43,773 nucleotides of DNA from Alphaproteobacteria bacterium UBA6149 (GTDB lineage: Bacteria; Pseudomonadota; Alphaproteobacteria; Rickettsiales; UBA998), in contig DIUV01000049.1 of the NCBI GenBank assembly GCA_002423155.1, forward strand, positions 3,646-47,418. The letters are read 5' to 3'. Both the position numbers and the translations under genes were made by a program. This document shows, one piece after another, positions 30,676 to 38,610 of this stretch (the first letter of the stretch is position 1; the number at the start of each line of letters is the position of its first letter). Below the pieces are notes generated by a model. It worked only from the letters and a program-made list of their open reading frames with translations, was not told the DNA's origin and did not search any database.

Positions 30676-33085
30676 TAAAAAAGCCGCTGGGGGGAAACCA
30701 GCGACTAGCCAAAAAAAGCAAGCTAGTTATACTGAAAACCCCAACAACCTGCAAGCAACATTTTTTGAAACCTTAGCAGAATATAATATTACCCCTCCAC
30801 CGCATGAATTGGCGGCGGAAAAATTTACCCGTTGGGGTGAAGATAAAAAATATTGGGCTATCGCTCATGAATGGGGAATATACTTTGGCAACTGGTCAAC
30901 GGGTGAAAAAAGAATATGGTTTACTAAAGCTGGGCAGGATATGCCCAAGCAAGAACGCCAACAAAAGATTGCCCAAGCACAAGAAAAGATAACCCAAGAG
31001 CTAGCGGCTGGGCAAGAAGCGCAGGCAATAAAAGCCCAAAACTTCATAAGCAGATTACCAAAAGAAGGTAACTCCCCTTATTTGGAGCGCAAGCACATAT
31101 CTTCATGCGGCGTGTTATTTGATGGCGAAAACCTCATTATTCCCATGCAGGACGTTGCAGGTAAAATATGGAGCTTTCAACGTATCTTCCCCAATGGCGA
31201 TAAACGCTTTTTAAAAGACGGCAAAAAGAAAGGCTGTTTTCACCTACTGGGGGAACTAAATAGCACCGCCGAGCTTTTAATATGTGAGGGGTTCGCAACA
31301 GGTGCAAGCCTGCATGAGGCAACCAGCTTGCCCGTTGCCATTGCCTTTGATGCTGGTAATCTTGATCCAGTAGCGCAGGCACTCTTAGCAAAATATCCAA
31401 GCTTAAAGCTGGTGGTATGTGGGGATGATGATAAGGGCAAAGAACCTAACCGAGGCAGGCAAGCAGCGGAGGCAGTCGCCCTTAAGCATAAGTGCCAAGT
31501 AATATTCCCCAATTTTTCCGAATGTTCACCTAAAGAACCCCCAAGCGATTGGAACGACCTGCATATTTTAAGTGGTTTGGAAGAGGTGAAAAAGCAACTT
31601 GTTACCGTAACGTTACGGCAATGTTACGGATTTGAAAAGTCTAACACGCTGAAAAATAAAGATTGTTTTGGTGTTACGGATAAATCACCCCCCCCTAGAA
31701 ATGAAGGGTATGAAGCAATAGCAAGACTCGCTGAATTATCTATTTTAGATTATAAGCAATGTCGGGAAACGGAAGCTAAAAATTTAGGAATAAGAACTTC
31801 CGCTTTAGATAAGGAAGTTAAGGCAAAACAAGAAACCAATAGTAAGGATAAATTATTCCCCATCGTAAAAGCTTGGGGTGAACCCATAGCATGTGATATT
31901 TTATTAAATGAAATTTTCACCACAATAAAACGCTGCATAGTATGTGAAGCAGAAACCGCCATTGCTGCCACCTTGTGGATTGCGTTTACTTGGGTAATAG
32001 ATGTTATGTCGGTGGCTCCGATAGCACTCATTACCGCCCCTGCACGCCGTTGTGGAAAAACGCAAACTTTAACCTTAATAGGTAAGTTAGTCCGCCGCCC
32101 GTTCAGTTGTTCTTCTATTACCGCAGCGGCAATGTTTAGAGTGATTGATGCTCATTCCCCTACCTTATTGATTGATGAAGCTGACTCATTTTTGAAAGAA
32201 AAAGAAGAACTACGCGGCATTATTAATAGTGGTCATACGCGTGGCAGTGCCTACGCTATACGCTTGGTAGGGGATAATCACGAGCCTAAAGCTTTTGCTA
32301 CTTGGGGGGCTAAGGTCATTTGTGGCATTGGTTATCCTTCTGAAACCATTATGGATAGATCCATAATACTAGAGTTAAGGAGGAAGCTACCTAGTGAAGA
32401 AGTGGAACGATTGCGCGATGTAGAAGCAGGCTTATTTGAACGGCTTAAATCTATGTTAGCAAGGTTTGCCGAAGATGCCAGCGAACAGCTCCGCCATGCT
32501 AAGCCAGCTTTACCAAAAGAACTAAACGACCGCGCCCAAGATAATTGGGAACCGTTATTAGCCATAGCTGATTATGCTGGTGAGGAGTGGTCAAAAAAAG
32601 CCCGTGAAGCCGCGTTAAAAATTTCAGGTATTGAGCAAGAAGAAGTGCTTTCCTTATCTGCTGAACTCTTAAACGATATTCATAATATTTTACAAGATAA
32701 GAATGTGGATAGAATAACCACCGCGGAGTTATTATCTGAATTGATAGAAGATGATTTAAAACCATGGTTGACATATAATAAAGGTAAACCCATAACCCCA
32801 CGCCAAGTAGCAAGGCGGTTAGGTGAATATAATATTACTCCTCAAACTATCCGTGTTGGGCGTGGAACATCTAAGGGTTATCTTCTGGTAAATTTTGAAG
32901 ATGCTTTTAAGCGTTATTGTTCTTCACCCAGTACCCCTATTTTATCCGTAACACCGTCACAAACCCAAGAAAATTTATGTAATACTGAATGTTATAGCGT
33001 TACTGATAAAAAAAGTGTTTCGGCACAAAGCCCCGTTATTAGTAACAATGAAGAAGAAATGGGGGTGGACTTATGGAACCTCTAG
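30662..33085 (+). CDS. Toprim-DUF3631 primase/helicase-type protein
   Basis: A large 807-residue protein that looks like the replication protein of a phage satellite. The N-terminal part (about 1-200) has Trp/Lys-rich segments such as KYWAIAHEWGIYFGNWSTGE. A Toprim-type domain (about 200-260) shows the acidic triad pattern in LLICEGFATGASLHEATSLP and LVVCGDDDKG. The C-terminal DUF3631 region (about 455-710) has a P-loop-like RRCGKTQTLTLIGKL, a Walker B LLIDEADSF and the family segments GHTRGSAYAIRL, WGAKVICGIG and DRSIILELRR. It probably unwinds or primes element DNA. It overlaps AlpA upstream and the next gene (13 nt) downstream. Confidence 0.88.
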   Translation: MQVDNKKAAGGKPATSQKKQASYTENPNNLQATFFETLAEYNITPPPHELAAEKFTRWGEDKKYWAIAHEWGIYFGNWSTGEKRIWFTKAGQDMPKQERQQKIAQAQEKITQELAAGQEAQAIKAQNFISRLPKEGNSPYLERKHISSCGVLFDGENLIIPMQDVAGKIWSFQRIFPNGDKRFLKDGKKKGCFHLLGELNSTAELLICEGFATGASLHEATSLPVAIAFDAGNLDPVAQALLAKYPSLKLVVCGDDDKGKEPNRGRQAAEAVALKHKCQVIFPNFSECSPKEPPSDWNDLHILSGLEEVKKQLVTVTLRQCYGFEKSNTLKNKDCFGVTDKSPPPRNEGYEAIARLAELSILDYKQCRETEAKNLGIRTSALDKEVKAKQETNSKDKLFPIVKAWGEPIACDILLNEIFTTIKRCIVCEAETAIAATLWIAFTWVIDVMSVAPIALITAPARRCGKTQTLTLIGKLVRRPFSCSSITAAAMFRVIDAHSPTLLIDEADSFLKEKEELRGIINSGHTRGSAYAIRLVGDNHEPKAFATWGAKVICGIGYPSETIMDRSIILELRRKLPSEEVERLRDVEAGLFERLKSMLARFAEDASEQLRHAKPALPKELNDRAQDNWEPLLAIADYAGEEWSKKAREAALKISGIEQEEVLSLSAELLNDIHNILQDKNVDRITTAELLSELIEDDLKPWLTYNKGKPITPRQVARRLGEYNITPQTIRVGRGTSKGYLLVNFEDAFKRYCSSPSTPILSVTPSQTQENLCNTECYSVTDKKSVSAQSPVISNNEEEMGVDLWNL

Positions 33086-33651
33086 CAATAATTCTCCAAG
33101 CCGCCGCCCAGGGGATCCGCTTTAAGCTTTTGGAAAATGGCTTAATCCAAGCAAAGGGCAAACGGTCAATAGCAGAAAAATGGTTGCCTATTATTAAGGC
33201 GAACAAGTGGGAAATTATTGCCGCCTTAAAGCATGTCCATGTGGACTATACAGCTTTTAACAACCGCGTAGCAATCATCCAATATCAAGCAGGCATCCCC
33301 CAAGAATGGGCAGAGGCATTTGTTAGGGTTTACCTTATGCAGCGTCCCCAAGCCTTCAAAGCTTGGGAATGGCAAACGGTGCTAGATGGGGTGGATATGT
33401 TGCTATATGAGCATGTCCGCGCTTTAATCAATCATGGCTGGGCAATAGCGGATATTTTCGCCATCCACCCCACCGCACCACTTGGGCGAACAGATTGCAA
33501 GGGGCTATTGGCTTTATTGCGTGAGGGGGAAAAAGTGGAGATTGTCACCGCGCAAGCAATTTGCACACGGAAAAATGAAGGGGCATTACTATGTTATAGA
33601 AAGCCGCTTTCACCATCACCCGAGCGGAGGATGTTATGGGAGCTTGCTTAA
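33073..33651 (+). CDS. Hypothetical protein with TubC-like N-terminal docking module
   Basis: A 192-residue protein translated from inside the end of the replication-type gene. The first 50 residues (LLENGLIQAKGKRSIAEKWL, PIIKANKWEIIAALKH) match the small TubC-type module that recurs at the N-terminus of some replication proteins. The rest is unrecognised but includes ALINHGWAIADIFAIHPTAP and GRTDCKGLLALLREGE. It is probably an accessory factor to the Toprim-DUF3631 protein. Confidence 0.7.
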   Translation: MEPLAIILQAAAQGIRFKLLENGLIQAKGKRSIAEKWLPIIKANKWEIIAALKHVHVDYTAFNNRVAIIQYQAGIPQEWAEAFVRVYLMQRPQAFKAWEWQTVLDGVDMLLYEHVRALINHGWAIADIFAIHPTAPLGRTDCKGLLALLREGEKVEIVTAQAICTRKNEGALLCYRKPLSPSPERRMLWELA

Positions 33652-33655
33652 TATC

Positions 33656-33868
33656 TTATGGCTTTAACCTTACCCCATTGTCGGGGAGGAATTCTATACC
33701 AGCCGCGGTTAATGCTTTTTCCATTTTTTCTAGGCTGGAAGATTGCACCCCTCCGCCCGACTCAAAACGGGTAACTGTATTTGGATTTATACCTGCTTCT
33801 TTGGCTAAATCCCTAACACCCCACCCTAAAGCAGCGCGTGACATTTTTACTTGAATTGAACTTATCAT
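33656..33868 (-). CDS. Xre-family repressor (small HTH protein)
   Basis: A 70-residue single-domain helix-turn-helix protein: ALGWGVRDLAKEAGINPNTV then TRFESGGGVQSSSLEKMEKA and the typical LTAAGIEFLPDNGVRL ending. It is the only minus-strand gene of the element and sits opposite the promoter at 33901-33929. This is the arrangement of a phage-like repressor controlling lytic or early genes. I prefer the ATG at 33868 over a longer form. Confidence 0.88.
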   Translation of the reverse strand: MISSIQVKMSRAALGWGVRDLAKEAGINPNTVTRFESGGGVQSSSLEKMEKALTAAGIEFLPDNGVRLKP

Positions 33869-33900
33869 AGTACACCGTATTAAATAGTTAGTTCCACGTA

Positions 33901-33936
33901 TTGACAACGCTCTTTGTACTTAGTATATTGCACTAA
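33901..33936 (+). promoter_or_regulatory. Consensus promoter of the small-gene operon, with operator
   Basis: TTGACA (33901-33906) and TATATT (33924-33929) with 17-nt spacing match the sigma-70 consensus very well. TTAGT (33920-33924) and ACTAA (33932-33936) form an inverted repeat around the -10 box, a likely site for the Xre repressor encoded just to the left. Confidence 0.75.
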
Positions 33937-33973
33937 CTTAATAGTATTTTCAACCAATAAGAAAGGATTTACC

Positions 33974-34282
33974 ATGTCACCTACTCCAACCGACCCGATT
34001 ATCATTGATGATATTTTACAACTGACAACGGATGCTGATGCGCTAGGCATTAAAGATTTGCTGGATTTGAGCATTGCAAATACCCGTGATGTAGCGGATT
34101 TGTTTATTGCGGTTAATGTTGAAAACCTCCATTTGCAATATCCCTTTGGCGGCGTTGGTGGGGTTATCGTTACCCAACTAGACCGAATAAGCGCACTCAC
34201 CACCGCGCTTTTTAATTTGGCAAGGGCTGGCGAGACGGCGCAAAAAAATAACCAGCCGAGTGTTATCGCAATACACGGATGA
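33974..34282 (+). CDS. Hypothetical protein, 102 residues
   Basis: A small acidic protein beginning MSPTPTDPIIIDDILQLTTD and continuing LGIKDLLDLSIANTRDVADL, then NLHLQYPFGGVGGVIVTQLD. No family is recognised. The ribosome site is GAAAGGATT. It is the first gene after the consensus promoter at 33901, so it should be strongly expressed when the repressor is released. Confidence 0.72.
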   Translation: MSPTPTDPIIIDDILQLTTDADALGIKDLLDLSIANTRDVADLFIAVNVENLHLQYPFGGVGGVIVTQLDRISALTTALFNLARAGETAQKNNQPSVIAIHG

Positions 34283-34314
34283 TTTAACCATTAACAAATT
34301 TAACCATTAACAAA
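34283..34314. repeat. Tandem duplication of a 16-bp unit
   Basis: TTTAACCATTAACAAA occurs twice in a row (34283-34298 and 34299-34314) between the first and second small genes, next to the ribosome site of the latter. Confidence 0.85.
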
Positions 34315-34327
34315 AGGATTTATAATT

Positions 34328-34495
34328 ATGTCACTACCTCCCATAGACCCGAACTTACCCGTGGAAGAACGCGCCAAATTGGAATGGCGAATAAACCCAG
34401 CTTTACGCGCTGAATTCCGCAGCGAGGGGGCTTACACTGCTTACCTTCGTCATCATGAAGCAGAACAAATAAAACTTAAAAGTAATATAAAATAA
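34328..34495 (+). CDS. Hypothetical small protein, 55 residues
   Basis: Encodes MSLPPIDPNLPVEERAKLEW, then RINPALRAEFRSEGAYTAYL. No family is recognised. The leader AAGGATTTATAATT before its ATG is identical to that of the next gene. The stop codon overlaps the next gene's ribosome site. Good signals and a coding-like composition support a real gene. Confidence 0.7.
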   Translation: MSLPPIDPNLPVEERAKLEWRINPALRAEFRSEGAYTAYLRHHEAEQIKLKSNIK

Positions 34496-34507
34496 GGATT
34501 TATAATT

Positions 34508-35080
34508 ATGAAACTACCATCCATAAAATTAACAGACTATTTCAAAAGCCTGCCCACTGCCTCGGCAATTGGTGAGCAAATAACTGAACATCAAAAACAG
34601 GTGGAAATTTTAAATAACGAAATAGCGGAATTAGAAGCCATCGCCCAAGAAGCGATAGCAGATCCGAAAGCCTACGCCGAAGCGAATAATGAATTATCAC
34701 CACGAGTTACCGAGCGGCAAAGGCTTAATCTTTTAATCACCACCCTTGAAAAAGAATATAAGTCACGCACTCATGAGGAAGGGGTTGCCAGTGTGCAGGC
34801 ATTAATTGACAAGGCAGAGAAAGAAGCCCAGCGCGTGACCGACTTAATCGCGGAGAAGTTCCCAATAGCGGAAGCGTTATTGTTAATGTTAGCCCAAGAA
34901 GAAGTAAAAGCGATTGACCTGATAGACAAGGCAAAGAAAATAGCTGGTGAGTTTGGGCTAACATGTACCGCTATACAACCCATGGCTAAGCTTAGTAAGG
35001 TTGGACATTATAAAGTTTTACATAAAGCAATAATGTTGCCGACATTAAGCGGCGATGGCTACGGCGTTTTACCATTGTAA
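34508..35080 (+). CDS. Hypothetical coiled-coil protein, 190 residues
   Basis: A helical protein with long Glu/Ala/Lys coiled-coil stretches (about 25-130; QVEILNNEIAELEAIAQEAI, RQRLNLLITTLEKEYKS) and a compact C-terminus (about 130-190). No family is recognised. It shares its 17-nt leader with the preceding gene and closes the operon, with two hairpins after it. The length and helix content would suit a structural or phage-interference protein, but this is a guess. Confidence 0.72.
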   Translation: MKLPSIKLTDYFKSLPTASAIGEQITEHQKQVEILNNEIAELEAIAQEAIADPKAYAEANNELSPRVTERQRLNLLITTLEKEYKSRTHEEGVASVQALIDKAEKEAQRVTDLIAEKFPIAEALLLMLAQEEVKAIDLIDKAKKIAGEFGLTCTAIQPMAKLSKVGHYKVLHKAIMLPTLSGDGYGVLPL

Positions 35081-35144
35081 CGATACGTTTAAAAATATAT
35101 AATCACTTTGCCCCTTTTGGTTAGGGGGCATATCCTGTTGTTTT

Positions 35145-35179
35145 AAAGCCTCTCACCTTGTCAGTGGGGGGCTTTTTTT
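35145..35179 (+). terminator. Rho-independent terminator of the small-gene operon
   Basis: AAAGCCTCTCAC pairs with GTGGGGGGCTTT (with G-U pairs) around CTTGTCA, followed by seven T's. A second hairpin (GCCCC...GGGGGC, 35110-35129) lies before it. Confidence 0.85.
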
Positions 35180-35771
35180 ATGTTGGCGGTTATTTGTCGA
35201 TAGCTACTATTTGTTATCTTGTTGTTATGTTTATCTAAAACAAGCTTTTGTATATCAGATTCTCAAAAATACAATTAATAAAACAAAACCTACAGCCAGC
35301 CTAGGTTACAAGCAGGTGGAAATTTTTAGTGTCCATTTTATGGGCAATGCTGTACACCACATAAATGTAATGCTTTTTGGCTACCCTACCCAAGCGAAAC
35401 ATCGCTTTTAGCTACCTAATAAGCCACCTACCCCCCTAGGTTAGGTTCTTCCTAGCTATAAACGTATACGGGTTCCAAGGTCGCGGCGCCCTCCTAGCCC
35501 CAGAATTTAAAAAGTCAAGCTTTTATTTACTTAAATCACATAATAAATTGAATTAAAAAAACAAATCAAAGGTGCCGAAGTAAAGGAAGTAAAGTCGAAT
35601 GGGTAATTTATTTTTGTACATACAAAATATATAAAATAATATTTGCGATATATCCGCCAACGTCCACGGAAAATCTTTTCCAACCGCGCTTTAATTTGTG
35701 GGTTTATTTGTGGGATGATGTTTTTTTGAATTAAAAATATTGTTTATATTCAATGCGTTATGCTGAATAGT
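35180..35771. other. Right end of the integrative element, non-coding
   Basis: About 590 bp without a convincing gene; a short open frame near 35211 lacks a ribosome site. ATTTGTGGG occurs twice (35694-35702 and 35706-35714) and CAACGTCCA once (35658-35666), matching motifs near the left end. These are candidate integrase arm sites. Confidence 0.5.
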
Positions 35772-35785
35772 TGGCGGAGGAGATG
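35772..35785. repeat. Attachment-site repeat, right (att, inside tRNA-Ser 3' end)
   Basis: TGGCGGAGGAGATG, identical to 28071-28084. On the minus strand it is the last 14 bases of the tRNA, including the CCA. The tRNA stays intact because the element carries or preserves its 3' end. Confidence 0.8.
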
Positions 35786-35863
35786 AGATTCGAACTCACG
35801 ATACGCTTTACAACGTATGACGGTTTAGCAAACCGTTGCCTTCAGCCACTCGGCCACCCCTCC
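35772..35863 (-). tRNA. tRNA-Ser (anticodon GCU)
   Basis: A 92-nt minus-strand tRNA. The acceptor GGAGGGG pairs with CTCCTCC (one G-U), followed by discriminator G and an encoded CCA. The anticodon arm ACGGT-TTGCTAA-ACCGT gives anticodon GCT, decoding AGC/AGU. A long variable arm, typical of serine tRNA, and a T-arm with GTTCGAATC are present. It is the integration site of the element to the left. Confidence 0.95.
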
Positions 35864-36065
35864 GCAGGGGAACAATGCTAGGGGGAATTGGTTTTCCCTA
35901 ATGCCTAGCTTTTAAGGCGGATAGGTATAGCAACATGTTTTGCTTATCTCAACTTCTATTTTTACTTATTGGTGTTATTTTTAATTTAGTCGGCAATTTT
36001 GCGTTGTTTGAATAGTCTGGTCGGTGTATTGCTGCTGGGGTTTGAGGAATTTAGTGAGATTAATT

Positions 36066-36911
36066 ATGTCAAAAATAAAAATTTTTATATATGGGCTACT
36101 TGATGGGCTACTTAGATGGTCAGTTATAGATGAAAAAAAACCCTGGAATGAGCTTGTAAAAACATTGTTACAAGCCATTTTTCTGGCAGTTATTTTTCGT
36201 AGTCTTTTCTTTGAGCCCTTTCATATTCCCTCTGGATCAATGAAAGATGGGTTGCTGGTGGGGGATTTTATTTTTGTTTCTAAGACTTCTTATGGATATA
36301 GTCGTTATTCTTTTCCTCTAGGATTGCCGTTTTTTGAAGGTAGGGTGTTTGCTGACGAACCAAAACGAGGGGATGTGGTGGTGTTTCGTTTGCCTTCCAA
36401 TCCACGAGTGGATTATATTAAACGCTTGGTTGGTCTGCCGGGAGATAAAATTCAGGTGCGGGATGGAGTACTGTATATTAATGATAAAGCAGCACCACAA
36501 ACGGAAATAGAGCCATTTATTGATGATGAGAAAAATCACCATCAACAAAGCATTCGCCGCTTTAAAGAAACTCTGCCCGATGAAAATATGAAATCAGGAA
36601 AAATACATACTGTTTTAGATGCTACTCATAATAGTATTTCCGATGATACAGAAATTCATACCGTCCCCAAAGGACATTACTTTATGATGGGAGATAATCG
36701 CGATAATTCTACTGATAGTCGCTTTGGTGAAGATACGGGCTTTATTCATGTGAATGGTGGCGGTGGTGTGGGCTTTGTTCCTGCGGAAAATTTAGTGGGT
36801 CGCGCAGATTTTATTTTGTTATCCATTGGAGAAAATGACCATTTTTGGGAAGTTTGGAGATGGTTTGATGGTGGATTACGTTGGAATCGCTTTTTTACCA
36901 AGATAAACTAA
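36066..36911 (+). CDS. lepB: Signal peptidase I
   Basis: Inner-membrane protease that removes signal peptides from exported proteins. The 281-residue protein has one N-terminal membrane helix (about 31-50) with the catalytic Ser at position 58 in IPSGSMKDGLLVGDFI and the general base Lys at 119 in DYIKRLVGLPGDKIQV. The box MMGDNRDNSTDSRFG follows. A longer loop in the middle (about 140-185) is usual for alphaproteobacteria. ATG at 36066 is taken; upstream codons have no ribosome site. It begins the lepB-rnc-era block. Confidence 0.96.
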   Translation: MSKIKIFIYGLLDGLLRWSVIDEKKPWNELVKTLLQAIFLAVIFRSLFFEPFHIPSGSMKDGLLVGDFIFVSKTSYGYSRYSFPLGLPFFEGRVFADEPKRGDVVVFRLPSNPRVDYIKRLVGLPGDKIQVRDGVLYINDKAAPQTEIEPFIDDEKNHHQQSIRRFKETLPDENMKSGKIHTVLDATHNSISDDTEIHTVPKGHYFMMGDNRDNSTDSRFGEDTGFIHVNGGGGVGFVPAENLVGRADFILLSIGENDHFWEVWRWFDGGLRWNRFFTKIN

Positions 36912-36922
36912 GATAAATTAAT

Positions 36923-37618
36923 ATGCCAACCGCACTGGAATTGAGAATTGGTTATAATTTTAAGAATCCTGAACTTTTGAAGGAGGCTTTGCGGCATCCT
37001 GCTTGTAGTGTAACGCGTAAGAAAAACCAAACTTCTCCCAATAGTTATGAGCGATTAGAATTTTTGGGAGATAGAGTGCTGGGCATGGTAGTGGCGGATA
37101 TGCTGCTACGTGCTTTTCCGCTGGAAAAAGAAGGTGATTTAGCCAAAAGACATGCAGGATTAGTGCGCGGAGAGGCTTTGGCAAAAGTGGCAATTTCGCT
37201 TAATTTGGGAGATTATTTGGAATTACCCCATAATGAATCTTTACAAATTGAGCGACTTAATCCTTCGAACTTAGAAGATGCTTGCGAGGCTTTGATTGCC
37301 GCTTTGTATCTGGATGGCGGATTAGAAATTGTAAAACAATTTGTTGAGAATAACTGGCGCGATTTATTAAATTCTGTTAAAGAACCTCCCAAGGATGCTA
37401 AAACTGCTTTACAGGAATGGTCGCAAGCTAAAAAATTACCCCTGCCGAAATATAATTTAGCCGCACGCGGAGGTTCATCACATGCACCATCGTTCACTAT
37501 TGAAGTAAGTATAGTGGGATATGGATTGGGAAGCGGAACTTGCACATCTAAACGCGCGGCGGAACAAATGGCGGCGCAGGATTTACTAGAAAAAATAGTT
37601 TTATTGGACAAAAAATAA
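36923..37618 (+). CDS. rnc: Ribonuclease III
   Basis: Endonuclease cutting double-stranded RNA in rRNA and mRNA processing. The 231-residue protein has the catalytic signature ERLEFLGDRVLGMVVADML (about 42-60) with the second acidic cluster LEDACEALIAALYLDGG (about 113-130). A C-terminal double-stranded RNA-binding domain follows (about 160-230; TALQEWSQAKKLPLPKYNLA). It follows lepB by 11 nt and overlaps era by one base (TAATG). Confidence 0.96.
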   Translation: MPTALELRIGYNFKNPELLKEALRHPACSVTRKKNQTSPNSYERLEFLGDRVLGMVVADMLLRAFPLEKEGDLAKRHAGLVRGEALAKVAISLNLGDYLELPHNESLQIERLNPSNLEDACEALIAALYLDGGLEIVKQFVENNWRDLLNSVKEPPKDAKTALQEWSQAKKLPLPKYNLAARGGSSHAPSFTIEVSIVGYGLGSGTCTSKRAAEQMAAQDLLEKIVLLDKK

Positions 37619-38532
37619 TGAATGAAGAAACAACCGAACGCGCAACTAAATGCGGATATGTCGCTTTAGTGGGCGAGCCTAATGCTGGAAAATCTACCTT
37701 ATTAAATCAATGTGTTGGACAAAAAATTGCCATTGTAACTCCCAAGGCGCAGACTACGCGCAATCGTATTTTGGGAGTGTGTATTGAGGATAAAACCCAG
37801 ATTGTTTTTGTGGATACTCCGGGGATTTTTTCGGCGAAGGAAAAATTTGAACAAGCAATGGTCAGCGCTGCTTTCTCGGGGGCGAAGGATGCGGATATTG
37901 TCTTGCTGATTGTGGATGTTAATCGCGGATTACGCAAAAATCTGGAAAATATTTTAGAAAAAATCTCCACCCTGCCCGCTCGTAAAATTCTGGTGCTTAA
38001 TAAAATTGATTCGATGCCGCGCGACCAATTATTGCCACTGGCAGAGAAAATTTTTGCCAAAGCGGAGTTTGAACGGAGTTTTATGATTTCTGCGTTAAAA
38101 GGCTATGGGGTGGAAGATGTGAAAAAATGGCTAGCGGAGCAATTGCCTGTTGGACATTGGTTGTTTCCTGAAGATCATCTGACTGATGTTCCCATGCGTT
38201 CTTTGGCGGCGGAGATTACTCGTGAAAAAATATTTATGCGTCTAAATGAAGAACTACCCTATCAAATGGCAGTCGAAACTGAAAGCTGGGATGAAAAAGC
38301 GGATGGTAGTATTCGCATTTCACAAGTGGTCTATGTGCGCTCCGAAGGACATAAAAAAATGGTGGTGGGTACTGGTGGGCAGATGTTAAAAGCCATTGGT
38401 CAGTCGGCACGAAGAGAGCTGGAAAAATTATTAGACAAAAAAGTCCATTTGTTTTTATTCGTTAAATTGACCGAGAATTGGAAAGACAATCCTGAATTTT
38501 ATAACTCAATTGGTTTGGAATATAAAAAATAA
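37618..38532 (+). CDS. era: GTPase Era
   Basis: Ribosome-assembly GTPase that binds the 3' end of 16S rRNA. The 304-residue protein has G1 GEPNAGKSTLLN (about 17-28), the effector TTR, G3 DTPGI, G4 NKID and a C-terminal KH domain with GTGGQMLKAIGQSARRELEK (about 250-270). It is translationally coupled to rnc, the classic arrangement. Confidence 0.97.
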   Translation: MNEETTERATKCGYVALVGEPNAGKSTLLNQCVGQKIAIVTPKAQTTRNRILGVCIEDKTQIVFVDTPGIFSAKEKFEQAMVSAAFSGAKDADIVLLIVDVNRGLRKNLENILEKISTLPARKILVLNKIDSMPRDQLLPLAEKIFAKAEFERSFMISALKGYGVEDVKKWLAEQLPVGHWLFPEDHLTDVPMRSLAAEITREKIFMRLNEELPYQMAVETESWDEKADGSIRISQVVYVRSEGHKKMVVGTGGQMLKAIGQSARRELEKLLDKKVHLFLFVKLTENWKDNPEFYNSIGLEYKK

Positions 38533-38610
38533 TCAATAACTCTCCGTAATAATATTTTAATAATATTATGCTAGATTGCAATTTGATAAAATAATAATCA
38601 AGGAAAAATA

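Larger units (their letters stand above)
28071..35785. mobile_element. Integrative genetic element in tRNA-Ser(GCU), about 7.7 kb
   Basis: The 14-bp direct repeats at 28071-28084 and 35772-35785 are copies of the tRNA-Ser 3' end. They enclose a P4-type integrase, an AlpA-like regulator, a Toprim-DUF3631 protein, an Xre repressor facing a strong promoter, and a run of small unknown genes ended by a terminator. The gene set fits a phage satellite or small integrative element. No capsid, terminase, relaxase or conjugation gene is visible, so transfer must depend on a helper or other machinery. The integrase lies at the end away from the intact tRNA. Confidence 0.8.

Noticed and set aside
35211..35411. 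Short plus-strand open frame of 66 codons
   Set aside because: It starts inside the element's non-coding right end, after the terminator, with no ribosome site and low-complexity AT-rich codons.
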